Of a stretch of 64,000 nucleotides of DNA, positions 35,741 through 44,531 are shown in pieces. The notes under the pieces were generated by a model, which worked only from the letters and a program-made list of their open reading frames with translations, made no database searches and was not told where the DNA came from. How positions within the stretch are numbered: the first letter of the stretch is position 1; each line of letters begins with the position of its first letter. The position numbers and the translations under genes were made by a program. Source of the stretch: Niabella sp. (lineage in GTDB: Bacteria; Bacteroidota; Bacteroidia; Chitinophagales; Chitinophagaceae); NCBI GenBank assembly GCA_027493055.1, contig JAPUDO010000031.1:26350-90349 (forward strand). Direction: 5' to 3'.

Positions 35741-38277
35741 TGAAGAAACTGTTACCATTGCTTTTTGCCTTTGTTTTGCTGGTTCTGGTTTGGGAACCAG
35801 GCTATGCCCAGCATCATACCCTTAACCGGGATATAAAATTTAATAACGGCCGGCTGTTTTATAAGAATAAAGAGATAAAGCTTGGGCCCCATGCTTTTTA
35901 TATTGATGCACAGCTTACAGATGAAGAGGTAAAACAATACCAGTATGTTTATAACTCCATAAACGAAGCTTCGCGGCATTTAAACAACGGAACAGAAACC
36001 AATCCCATGGTGCTTTACATAGCGCCTTATGTATATTGGATAGATGACCCTGATGATCCCGCGGTGCGGGTAACCAAAACAGAAAGATCAACGCCGTTTG
36101 GCCTGGAAATTAAGTGCAACTGGCTGAAATTTTTTGGTTTGTCAGATCATGCAGCAGACGTAGTATTGGCCTGTAACCGGGGACAAACCATCGGCGCCAA
36201 AGGAAATTTTACCATGCTTAACATTGATGGCGATGGCGCTGCCGCCGAAAACATCACCTTTGGAAATTATTGCAACGTTGATCTGGAATATCCTTTAAAA
36301 CCCGCTCTTGGCAGGAAAAAAAGAGCATCGGCCATTGTACAGGCACAGCTGGTTTTTTGTAATGGCGATAAAATACTGGTGCGCAATACCAGGTTCATCA
36401 GCCGGCTCAACCTGTGCCCTTTTATTGGCGGTAAACGTACTTTATTTGATCGCTGCCATTTTGAATCAACTGATGATGCCCTGAACGGGCGGGCTGTGTA
36501 CCTCAACTGTACATTTGACTTTTATAGCGGTAAGCCTTTCTGGGGTACTTCAGGTGCAGGGGCTGTTTTTCTGAATTGTGATATCCGGTCATTTACAAAC
36601 GGGGAACAGTATTTTGTGAAAAGCGGCGGACAGGTAGCTGTGGTTGATACAAGATTTTCTTCCACATCACTTACTTATATTGGCTGGAAGGACAAAACGC
36701 CTCCCGAAACGCGCAATTATGCTTATAATGTTTCTTTAAACGGGAAGCCGGTAGTGATTGATTCGCGCAATGCTATGACAACGGTTAATATGAAGGATAA
36801 GCAAATCCTCAATGCCTATCGCCTGGTGTATAATGGAACCGTTTTATACAATACCTATAACTTATTAAAGGGCGAAGATGACTGGGACCCGATGGGCATA
36901 AAGAATAAGGTACTTGCTGCAGAGAAAGCAAACGGGCAGCAATATACCAATATGCCCATTCAATTATTAGTAGTGCCGCCCCGGGAAAATATTGAAACAG
37001 GAAAAGATCATTTGGTGTTAAAAACTGTTGCCAGGGAATGGGGAAGTGATAAAGCAGCGGTCAGCAACCTGAAGTGGACAATGGAACAGGAGGCAGATCC
37101 TACAGCTTCCCTCTTACCCGGTGAGGGCGAAACCTGCATAGTGAAGCCTCTTAACAATAGTAATGAGGTGAAAAAGGTTTATGTGGTAGCAACGGCCCCT
37201 TCAGGATTAGAGGCAGTGGGAGTAGTGCATATTTCCCCGCCCATATTACCTGCGCCGGGTTTTAAAGTGGGCCCCTCCATCTATAAAAGCAGTAACGGAA
37301 CCTTAAACGTAGATTATGTATTAAACGCAAACTTTAAAGACCGGTCGGAGATTACCTGGTATCGCTGTACAGATCAAGGGGGCGCTAATCCTGTTGAAGT
37401 GGCAGTAACAAGATTTGGTGAGCCGAAATTAACATACCAGCTTACTGCGGCGGATAAGGGTTGTTTTATTATGGCCGAAGTGAAGCCTGCTCATATTCGT
37501 AGCTATTTGGGAGCAGCACAATCTGCAATCACATCTGAAAAGATCAATGGTGGGGATATACAATTGCCTGCCGGTTTTTTAAATGTTGATATGAAAAATA
37601 TGTCCGTGAAGAACCAGTACCAGCTGGTACCTGGTTTCTTCACATGGGATAGCTTTGCCCCTGATGATACCAGGGAGTTTAACTGGAAAGCAGATACTAC
37701 CAAAAATGCATGGTATTACGGAATTGGTACCGATGGCGCAGCAGCTGATACAGGATGGGTACAGGCTGTACAGGGAGCGCGGCTTCGCTATACGCCGGTG
37801 GGTAATAAGTTCAGTAATATGAAAGTTAGCTTTACAGCTGTTCCTGCAAAAACTGCCGGCCAGGGATTTGGCAGCGCCAGGGCGCAGTACCTGGATGTGT
37901 TTATAAAATTTGATACCCAAACCCTGACCGGGTATGCGCTTAGGATTATACGTACGGTAAAATATGGCAATGCAGTTGATTTTGTGCTGATGAAATATGA
38001 GAATGGGGTGGCATCTCCGGTAAGCGATCCGGTTTCTGCTACCTGCTTCAGGCCGGATTGCGATATTACCCTGGAAGTATCCGGCAGTGTTTTTAAGGTT
38101 CATGCAGAGAATCAGAAAAAACATCTTTCAGAACCCGCTGATGCGGGGCTGGTGAAAGTAGTTGATCTGCAAACTAACATAGAGGGGAATGATTTTGGCG
38201 GGTTTGGTTTTCAGCATACCGGAACAGTAGGGGCAGGAGCCACTTTGATAAAGAATTTAAAAATTAAATGGGAGTGA
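35740..38277 (+). CDS. Secreted beta-helix protein, pectinase/pectinesterase-like, with C-terminal beta domains
   Basis: This 845-aa protein has a signal peptide (about 1-24, ending GYAQ) and a right-handed beta-helix region (about 60-370) with the family-like words SINEASRHLNNG, VLYIAPYVYW, LFDRCHFESTDDALNG and AVFLNCDIRS. Two or three Ig-like or LamG-like domains follow (about 400-845). The fold family covers pectinesterases (CE8), lyases and hydrolases; I do not see the CE8 QDT or DFIFG signatures, so the activity is open. It is cotranscribed with PL10 (ATG overlaps its stop) and probably acts on pectin. Confidence 0.7.
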   Translation: MKKLLPLLFAFVLLVLVWEPGYAQHHTLNRDIKFNNGRLFYKNKEIKLGPHAFYIDAQLTDEEVKQYQYVYNSINEASRHLNNGTETNPMVLYIAPYVYWIDDPDDPAVRVTKTERSTPFGLEIKCNWLKFFGLSDHAADVVLACNRGQTIGAKGNFTMLNIDGDGAAAENITFGNYCNVDLEYPLKPALGRKKRASAIVQAQLVFCNGDKILVRNTRFISRLNLCPFIGGKRTLFDRCHFESTDDALNGRAVYLNCTFDFYSGKPFWGTSGAGAVFLNCDIRSFTNGEQYFVKSGGQVAVVDTRFSSTSLTYIGWKDKTPPETRNYAYNVSLNGKPVVIDSRNAMTTVNMKDKQILNAYRLVYNGTVLYNTYNLLKGEDDWDPMGIKNKVLAAEKANGQQYTNMPIQLLVVPPRENIETGKDHLVLKTVAREWGSDKAAVSNLKWTMEQEADPTASLLPGEGETCIVKPLNNSNEVKKVYVVATAPSGLEAVGVVHISPPILPAPGFKVGPSIYKSSNGTLNVDYVLNANFKDRSEITWYRCTDQGGANPVEVAVTRFGEPKLTYQLTAADKGCFIMAEVKPAHIRSYLGAAQSAITSEKINGGDIQLPAGFLNVDMKNMSVKNQYQLVPGFFTWDSFAPDDTREFNWKADTTKNAWYYGIGTDGAAADTGWVQAVQGARLRYTPVGNKFSNMKVSFTAVPAKTAGQGFGSARAQYLDVFIKFDTQTLTGYALRIIRTVKYGNAVDFVLMKYENGVASPVSDPVSATCFRPDCDITLEVSGSVFKVHAENQKKHLSEPADAGLVKVVDLQTNIEGNDFGGFGFQHTGTVGAGATLIKNLKIKWE

Positions 38278-38326
38278 AAGAAATGACCCCTTTTTACTGA
38301 AAGTATAAATTTATTAATATCCAGAT

Positions 38327-39832
38327 ATGCGAAACCTGTATCTTAAAACCTTATTAGCAGGACTGCTTTTCTTTACTTTAGGAAGCAACAGCAACGCCCA
38401 GACAGCAGCGGCAACATACAACAATCCGGTGTTAGGCGGCGATTATCCCGATCCTTCTATTTTACGGGTAGGTAAGGATTATTATATGACGCATTCCTCT
38501 TTCGAGTATTACCCCGGCCTGCTTGTATGGCATTCAACAGATATGATCCACTGGAAGCGGCTGGGCTATGCGCTTCACAAGTATGTAGGTTCCGTTTGGG
38601 CGCCCGATCTTATTAAACATGGCGATAAATATTATATCTATTTCCCCGCAGGTAAAAAAATATGGGTGGTTACAGCAAGCTCACCGGCAGGGCCGTGGTC
38701 AGATCCGATAGACATGAACCTGTCCGGATTTATTGACCCGGGTCATGTAACTGACAGTGCAGGCAATCGCTACCTGTATCTTTCAAAAGGATATACAGTG
38801 CGCCTTTCCAAAGACGGCGTATCTACTGTAGGAAACCCTGAAAAAACATACGATGGCTGGCAATTCCCTTCAGAATGGAGCACAGAGTGCTTTTGCCTGG
38901 AATCGCCCAAATCAACCGTGCGTAACGGCTACTTTTACCAAACAGTGGCTGAGGGCGGAACTGCCGGACCGGCAACGGCCCACATGGTGGTTTCAGCACG
39001 TGCAAGAACTCCTTTTGGTCCCTGGGAAAATTCTCCGTATAACCCCGTAGTGCACACAAAGAGCAGGAACGAGCGCTGGTGGAACCAGGGACATGGCACG
39101 CTGGTGGATGATGTGAACGGAAACTGGTGGATTGTATATCATGCCTACGAAAAATATTTTCAAACACTGGGCAGGCAAACCTTAATGTTGCCGGTAGAAT
39201 GGACAAAAGATCACTGGTTCAGGGTGCCGGCGGGTGTTTCGCCACAGGAGGCGCTTAAAAAACCTGCCGGAGCAGTATCGGCAGATGGTACTTCGCTGTC
39301 AGATAATTTTGATGCGGGGCAGCTGGGCCTGCAATGGCAGTTTTTTAAAGATTATGATCCCGGCAGGGTATCGGTAAAGAATGGTAAACTGCATTTCAGG
39401 GCAAAGGGCGCCTCTTTTGATAACAGCAGTCCGCTCCTGGTCAATGCTGGGCACCGCAGGTACGAGGTACAGGTGGAGTACACATTAAGTGGAGAGGTTA
39501 CAGCCGGCTTATCCCTGTTCTATAATGAAAAAGGCAATGTACGTGTTTCGGCAGATACCGCTATGTTCATTGTATTTAACCAGCAATCAGCCAAAATAAG
39601 AGCGCCGAATAAACAGGGACGCCATGGATGGTTAAAAATACGTAACGATGAGAATGAGGTGAGCTTTTACAAAAGTGCCGATGGCAGCAAATGGGAAAAA
39701 ATAGAAAGAAGCATGGATGTTACCGGCTTTAACCATAACGTGTTTTATGGCTTCATGAGCCTGCGTGCAGGCTTGTTTGTATTTGGGAATGGGGAGGCTG
39801 TTTTTGACAACTTTATTTATAAGCCGTTTTGA
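38327..39832 (+). CDS. Glycoside hydrolase family 43 with C-terminal beta-sandwich
   Basis: This 501-aa secreted enzyme (signal peptide about 1-24, ending SNAQ) has a five-bladed beta-propeller. The general base is the Asp in GGDYPDPSIL, the pKa-modulating Asp lies near FIDPGHV, and the general acid Glu is in STECFCLESP. A C-terminal sandwich (about 325-500: LSDNFDAGQLGLQWQF) resembles the GH43 accessory domain. GH43 enzymes remove arabinose or xylose side chains; in this locus it probably debranches pectic arabinan or substituted galacturonan. Substrate preference cannot be read from sequence. Confidence 0.88.
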   Translation: MRNLYLKTLLAGLLFFTLGSNSNAQTAAATYNNPVLGGDYPDPSILRVGKDYYMTHSSFEYYPGLLVWHSTDMIHWKRLGYALHKYVGSVWAPDLIKHGDKYYIYFPAGKKIWVVTASSPAGPWSDPIDMNLSGFIDPGHVTDSAGNRYLYLSKGYTVRLSKDGVSTVGNPEKTYDGWQFPSEWSTECFCLESPKSTVRNGYFYQTVAEGGTAGPATAHMVVSARARTPFGPWENSPYNPVVHTKSRNERWWNQGHGTLVDDVNGNWWIVYHAYEKYFQTLGRQTLMLPVEWTKDHWFRVPAGVSPQEALKKPAGAVSADGTSLSDNFDAGQLGLQWQFFKDYDPGRVSVKNGKLHFRAKGASFDNSSPLLVNAGHRRYEVQVEYTLSGEVTAGLSLFYNEKGNVRVSADTAMFIVFNQQSAKIRAPNKQGRHGWLKIRNDENEVSFYKSADGSKWEKIERSMDVTGFNHNVFYGFMSLRAGLFVFGNGEAVFDNFIYKPF

Positions 39833-40033
39833 AGTATGGTTATGCTGAAATGTATTCAGAAAAGCTTATTTCCTTATTGTGCCGGATAAAATGAAGAAGA
39901 TGCTGGGTAAATGTCTTTTTTTCCTGACATAATGTATTTTAATATGATTGGCAACGTTTGCGTAAATAAACTCTTGTTGTAGTGCTGCTGAAACCGGTAT
40001 TCTTTTTACCTTGTACACCCTAATAGCTTGCAA

Positions 40034-41680
40034 ATGTTAAAGAACTATATTTTAGGATGGTTGCTTATTACAAGCACAATGGTAGCTTTCGGACAGAAAA
40101 GCTGGGATCTGCCAAAAGTTGCGGAAACGAAATTTAAGCCCGCCAGCTACCCGATAACAAAGTATGGGGCAGTTCCTGACGGTTATGCACTGAATACAAA
40201 GGCCATTCAACAGGCAATTGACGAATGTAGTGCAAAGGGCGGCGGCATGGTGCAGGTTCCTGCCGGGTTGTGGCTTACAGGTCCTATTGTACTGAAAAGT
40301 AATGTGAACCTGAACCTTGCCATAGGTGCTACCCTGCTATTTACTAAAGATAAAAGCCAGTATCCACTTATCAAGGCCAATTGGGAAGGTTATGAGCAAA
40401 TGCGTAATCAGTCGCCCATTTCTGCTGAAGGGGCAGTTAACATCGGGATAACCGGTAAGGGAATTATTGACGGTAATGGAGATGCCTGGAGGGCCGTTAA
40501 AAAATTCAAGCTTACAGAAAGCCAGTGGAAAACGTTGGTAGAGTCGGGCGGTGTGCTTAATGACAAAAAAGACCTTTGGATGCCTTCTGAAAGCTATGCC
40601 AAAGGCGATGCAACAAAAGATCCCGGAAGAATTGAAGCCGGCAGGGATGAGGCCTTTTTTCAGTCGGTAAAAGATTTTTTGCGCCCTAACCTGGCCGTGT
40701 TTACTAAATGCGATAAAGTATTGCTCGAAGGGGTTACATTCCAGAATTCACCCGCATGGTGTCTGCATCCGCTGATGAGTTCCAATATCACTGTAAGGAA
40801 CATAACCGTTAAAAATCCCTGGTATGCGCAAAATGGTGATGGGATTGATTTGGAAAGCTGCAGCAATACCCTCATAGAAAACAGTGTTTTTGATGTAGGA
40901 GATGACGGACTTTGCATGAAAAGCGGCCGCGATGCAGACGGGCGTGCCAGGGCAATGCCTACCAAAGACGTGATTATTCGCGGTTGCACTGTTTATGCTT
41001 CACACGGAGGATTTGTTGTGGGCAGTGAAATGAGCGGCGGCGTTAATAATGTATATGTAAGCGACTGTACTTTTATTGGAAGCGATATAGGTCTTCGCTT
41101 TAAAACAACCCGCGGCAGAGGCGGGGTTGTGGAGAATATTTTCATCAGGAATATTTATATGAAAGATATCCCGGGCGAAGCAATACTTTTCGATATGTAT
41201 TATATGGCAAAAGACCCCATTCCCCAGGCAGGGGAGAAAAGGACACTTCCTAAAATAGAAAAATTGCCGGTTGATGAAACCACCCCGTCTTTCAGAAATA
41301 TCAGCATTACTAATGTATATTGCAATGGAGCAGAAAAAGCAATATTTGTTAGAGGGCTGCCCGAAATGCATATAAAGAATATCAAAATAGAAAACTCGGT
41401 ATTCCAGTCAAAACACGGCGTAGATATCCAGGAAGCCAGTAATATTACGCTTAACAACGTGAAAGTATTCAGCAAAGAAACGGCTCCCGTTATTGATATT
41501 ATCAATAGCGATAATATTTCTTTCAAAAGTTTTGAATATAGCGCTGATGCTAAAAACCTGCTGCGTATTGCTGGTGAAAATACCAGGCAGGTTTTATTGC
41601 AAAAAACGGATTACAGCAAAGCAAAAATAAAAGTGAAAGCAGAGCTGGGCGCATCGGAAAAAGCAGTATCGTTGAAATAG
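40034..41680 (+). CDS. Polygalacturonase-type glycoside hydrolase, family 28
   Basis: This 548-aa protein has a signal peptide (about 1-21, ending VAFGQ) and a GH28 beta-helix. Catalytic motifs are NGDGIDLES, VGDDGLCMKSG and the SHGGFVVGSEMSGGV segment, matching the NTD, DD and GHG patterns of the family. It hydrolyses alpha-1,4-galacturonan (exo or endo unknown). The start is the ATG at 40034. A 201-bp gap upstream, larger than the neighbours, could hold a promoter, but none is clear. Confidence 0.92.
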   Translation: MLKNYILGWLLITSTMVAFGQKSWDLPKVAETKFKPASYPITKYGAVPDGYALNTKAIQQAIDECSAKGGGMVQVPAGLWLTGPIVLKSNVNLNLAIGATLLFTKDKSQYPLIKANWEGYEQMRNQSPISAEGAVNIGITGKGIIDGNGDAWRAVKKFKLTESQWKTLVESGGVLNDKKDLWMPSESYAKGDATKDPGRIEAGRDEAFFQSVKDFLRPNLAVFTKCDKVLLEGVTFQNSPAWCLHPLMSSNITVRNITVKNPWYAQNGDGIDLESCSNTLIENSVFDVGDDGLCMKSGRDADGRARAMPTKDVIIRGCTVYASHGGFVVGSEMSGGVNNVYVSDCTFIGSDIGLRFKTTRGRGGVVENIFIRNIYMKDIPGEAILFDMYYMAKDPIPQAGEKRTLPKIEKLPVDETTPSFRNISITNVYCNGAEKAIFVRGLPEMHIKNIKIENSVFQSKHGVDIQEASNITLNNVKVFSKETAPVIDIINSDNISFKSFEYSADAKNLLRIAGENTRQVLLQKTDYSKAKIKVKAELGASEKAVSLK

Positions 41681-41688
41681 GATAATAA

Positions 41689-43608
41689 ATGAACACTATT
41701 ATGATTAAGAAAATATTATTTGTATTTATTTGTTTTTTATCGCTTCAAACGCAGGCGCAGCAGGTGCCCTATTCCCAGCAAATGGCGCTTACAGCAATGC
41801 ACCTTTGGCCCGATTCATTCAGCATGGGCGGAAGACCGGCACGGTGGAGCTACGATCAGGGCGTTATTCTAAAGGGTATAGAAGGCATCTGGCAGGCAAC
41901 CGGAGATGCCAAATGGTTTAAGTACATAGAGCATAGCATGGATCATTATGTGAGGCCCGACGGGTCCATTAAAGATTATGACCAGGCACATTATAATATT
42001 GATCATATTAATAATGGAAAAGCCTTGCTTACCATCTATCGCGTTACCGGGAAAGAAAAATATAAAAAAGCGGTTGAGCTGTTGAGAAAGCAATTGCTTA
42101 CACACCCAAGAACCAAAGAAGGAGGATTTTGGCATAAGCAGATCTATCCCTGGCAAATGTGGTTGGACGGCTTATACATGGGACAGCCTTTTTATGCCGA
42201 GTATGCCCAGGTGTTTGGGGAAGACACGATATTTGACGATGTAGCCAAACAGTTCGTATTAATGGAAAAACACAGCCGCGATCCCAAAACGGGATTGCTC
42301 TACCATGGTTACGATGAAAGCCGAGAGCAACAATGGGCAGATAAAAAAACAGGAAAATCCCCGCATTTCTGGGCACGGGCCCTTGGCTGGTACGGAGTGG
42401 CAATGGTAGATGCGCTGGATTATTTCCCGGAAAACCACCCGGGGCGTCAGCAGATTATTAATATTTTAAAAAAGTTTGCCGTTGCCATTGTAAAAGTGCA
42501 GGATGCCAAAACCGGTATGTGGTATGATATCGTGGATCTGCCCAACAGGCAGCCTAATTACCTTGAATCATCAGCCACCGCCATGCTTTCCTATACACTG
42601 GCAAAAGGTGCAAGAAAAGGATATATCGCACAAAGCTATGCCACCAGCGCGAAAAGAGCTTTTGACGGGCTGGTAAAAAATAAGCTTACAACAGGAGCTG
42701 ATGGCTTTACCAACCTGGAAGGTACAGTGTCTGTATCAGGCTTAGGAGGTAAACCCTACCGAGACGGGAGTTTTGAATATTATATGAGTGAGAAAGTAGT
42801 TCAAAATGATCCTAAAGGAGTAGGCGCGTTTATCCTGGCTGCCAACGAAATAGAAATGATGCCTAAGTTATCGGTGGGAAAAGGCAAAACAGTAGTATTA
42901 GACAACTTCTTTAATAATGAATGGGAGAAAGGTGCAGGTGGCCAACAGCAGCCCTGGCACTATATCTGGGAAGAGCGTGACAACAATGGGTACTATTTTT
43001 TGGGCAGCATTTTTGAACAACACGGGGCCGCTTTAAAAACCTTAAAGCAGGCCCCCAATGCTGATAACCTTAAAAAAGCGTCGGTGTATATTATTGTAGA
43101 CGCCGATACAGAAAAGGAAACAGCAAAGCCCAATTACATGACTGCCGCTTATGCCAACAATATTGCCAATTGGGTAAAAGCCGGCGGAGTGCTGGTAGTA
43201 TTAGGCAATAACTCTGTAAATGCAGAGCAGGATAAAATAAACCTGCTGACGCAAAAGTTTGGTATAAAGTTTAATGGCGATGATCAGCTGATGGTAAAGG
43301 GAAATAACTACGATCAGGGTAAAGTGGATATCAATGCCGGTAACCCGGTTTTTAAAACAGCCAAAAATGTTTATATAAAAGAGATCAGTTCGTTAACGGT
43401 AGAAGCTCCCGCAAAAACAGTTTTAAAAACAGACAGTTTTGATGTGATGGCTACAGCTAAATATGGTAAAGGAACAGTGTTTGTTTTAGGGGATCCCTGG
43501 ATTTATAACGAATACGTGGATGGCAGAAAACTGCCTGGAGAATATGAAAATTACCAGGCTGCTACGGATTGGGTAAAGTGGTTGCTGAAAAATGCCCTGG
43601 TTAAATAA
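41689..43608 (+). CDS. GH105 unsaturated rhamnogalacturonyl hydrolase with extra C-terminal domain
   Basis: This 639-aa secreted protein (signal peptide about 1-24, ending TQAQ) has an (alpha/alpha)6 barrel (about 25-395) with the GH105 words RPARWSYDQGVILKGI, WLDGLYMGQPFYAEYA (catalytic Asp region) and PHFWARALGWYGVAM. It removes the terminal unsaturated uronic acid left by lyases. Residues about 400-639 form a second domain with an alpha/beta pattern (VKAGGVLVVLGNNS, GKGTVFVLGDPWIYNEY) similar to DUF4350/GATase-like folds. The same domain recurs as the next gene. Confidence 0.9.
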   Translation: MNTIMIKKILFVFICFLSLQTQAQQVPYSQQMALTAMHLWPDSFSMGGRPARWSYDQGVILKGIEGIWQATGDAKWFKYIEHSMDHYVRPDGSIKDYDQAHYNIDHINNGKALLTIYRVTGKEKYKKAVELLRKQLLTHPRTKEGGFWHKQIYPWQMWLDGLYMGQPFYAEYAQVFGEDTIFDDVAKQFVLMEKHSRDPKTGLLYHGYDESREQQWADKKTGKSPHFWARALGWYGVAMVDALDYFPENHPGRQQIINILKKFAVAIVKVQDAKTGMWYDIVDLPNRQPNYLESSATAMLSYTLAKGARKGYIAQSYATSAKRAFDGLVKNKLTTGADGFTNLEGTVSVSGLGGKPYRDGSFEYYMSEKVVQNDPKGVGAFILAANEIEMMPKLSVGKGKTVVLDNFFNNEWEKGAGGQQQPWHYIWEERDNNGYYFLGSIFEQHGAALKTLKQAPNADNLKKASVYIIVDADTEKETAKPNYMTAAYANNIANWVKAGGVLVVLGNNSVNAEQDKINLLTQKFGIKFNGDDQLMVKGNNYDQGKVDINAGNPVFKTAKNVYIKEISSLTVEAPAKTVLKTDSFDVMATAKYGKGTVFVLGDPWIYNEYVDGRKLPGEYENYQAATDWVKWLLKNALVK

Positions 43609-43662
43609 TGGTTGGGATAGGTGATGGAGTTAAAATTCTATCTTAGCAGCAAAAGATTAATT

Positions 43663-44490
43663 ATGAAGTATTTTTTTATTGCTATTTCGTTGATAACAGT
43701 TACAGCAACGCTTTTTTCCTGTGGTAGTAGTTCTTCCGGTGAGACAGAAAAGCCGGAAGGTAGTGAGATTGCCTCAGGTTCAAAAATTGTAATGCTGGAT
43801 AATTTTTTTAATAACGAGTATAAAGAAGAGAACGGGCAGCAGGTTAAATGGCACTACCTGTGGAGCGATACCAGCATGGGCGGGTACTCAGAGCTGGGCG
43901 ATCTGTTCAGGAGTGAAGGAGCAGAGCTGGCTACGCTTACTGAAGCACCTACAGCCGATAATTTAAAGAAGGCAGCTATCTATATCATTGCAGATCCTGA
44001 TAATGAAAAAGAGACGGCCAGCCCCAACTTCATGACAGAAGCTTATGCAAATACTGTTGCAGACTGGGTAAAAGCAGGTGGGGTATTGGTACTGTTCGGA
44101 AACGACTCTTCCAACTGTGAGCTGGATAAATTCAATATCCTTTCTCAGAAATTTGGTATCACGTTCAATAAAGATAACAGGCTGGTAGTGCAGGATCCGC
44201 ATTTTGAACAGGGAGAAGTGAAGATCAATGAAGGGAATGCTGTTTTTCAAACAGCCAAAAATGTGTATATAAAAGGTATCTGCTCTGTCACCGCCAATGC
44301 ACCGGCAGAAGTGATTTTAAAAACCAGCGACTTTGATGTAATGGCTGTTGCGAGGTATGGTGAGGGAACGGTGTTTGCTTTGGGCGATCCCTGGATTTAC
44401 AATGAATATATAGGTCACAGAAGATTGCCTGCTCAATTTGAAAATGATAAGGCAGCCGCAGACTGGGTGAAATGGCTGCTGAAGCAGTGA
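43663..44490 (+). CDS. Lipoprotein copy of the GH105 accessory domain
   Basis: This 275-aa lipoprotein (LFSCGSSSSGE, lipobox Cys about residue 20) has a body that is colinear with residues 400-639 of the upstream GH105: DNFFNNE, TADNLKKA, NVYIK and the ending GDPWIYNEY, then ADWVKWLLK. By eye more than half of the positions are identical. It carries no hydrolase barrel. The start is the ATG at 43663; the open frame reaches 43621 without a signal sequence. Inference: a surface-anchored, stand-alone version arose by duplication and may bind unsaturated galacturonides. The function of the domain is unknown. Confidence 0.8.
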   Translation: MKYFFIAISLITVTATLFSCGSSSSGETEKPEGSEIASGSKIVMLDNFFNNEYKEENGQQVKWHYLWSDTSMGGYSELGDLFRSEGAELATLTEAPTADNLKKAAIYIIADPDNEKETASPNFMTEAYANTVADWVKAGGVLVLFGNDSSNCELDKFNILSQKFGITFNKDNRLVVQDPHFEQGEVKINEGNAVFQTAKNVYIKGICSVTANAPAEVILKTSDFDVMAVARYGEGTVFALGDPWIYNEYIGHRRLPAQFENDKAAADWVKWLLKQ

Positions 44491-44531
44491 GCCATGAACT
44501 ATGAACCATGAATTATTAACTAATAAAATAT
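44491..44531. repeat. Word-type spacer (CATGAAC/TATGAAC repeats) before uxaB
   Basis: Near-copies of the word ATGAAC (CCATGAACTATGAACCATGAA) fill the gap between the lipoprotein stop and the uxaB start. It is a short low-complexity repeat without coding potential. Confidence 0.55.

Noticed and set aside
37579-38124. 181-aa minus-strand frame inside the beta-helix protein gene
   Set aside because: It is antisense to a well-supported coding region and has biased, shadow-like composition.
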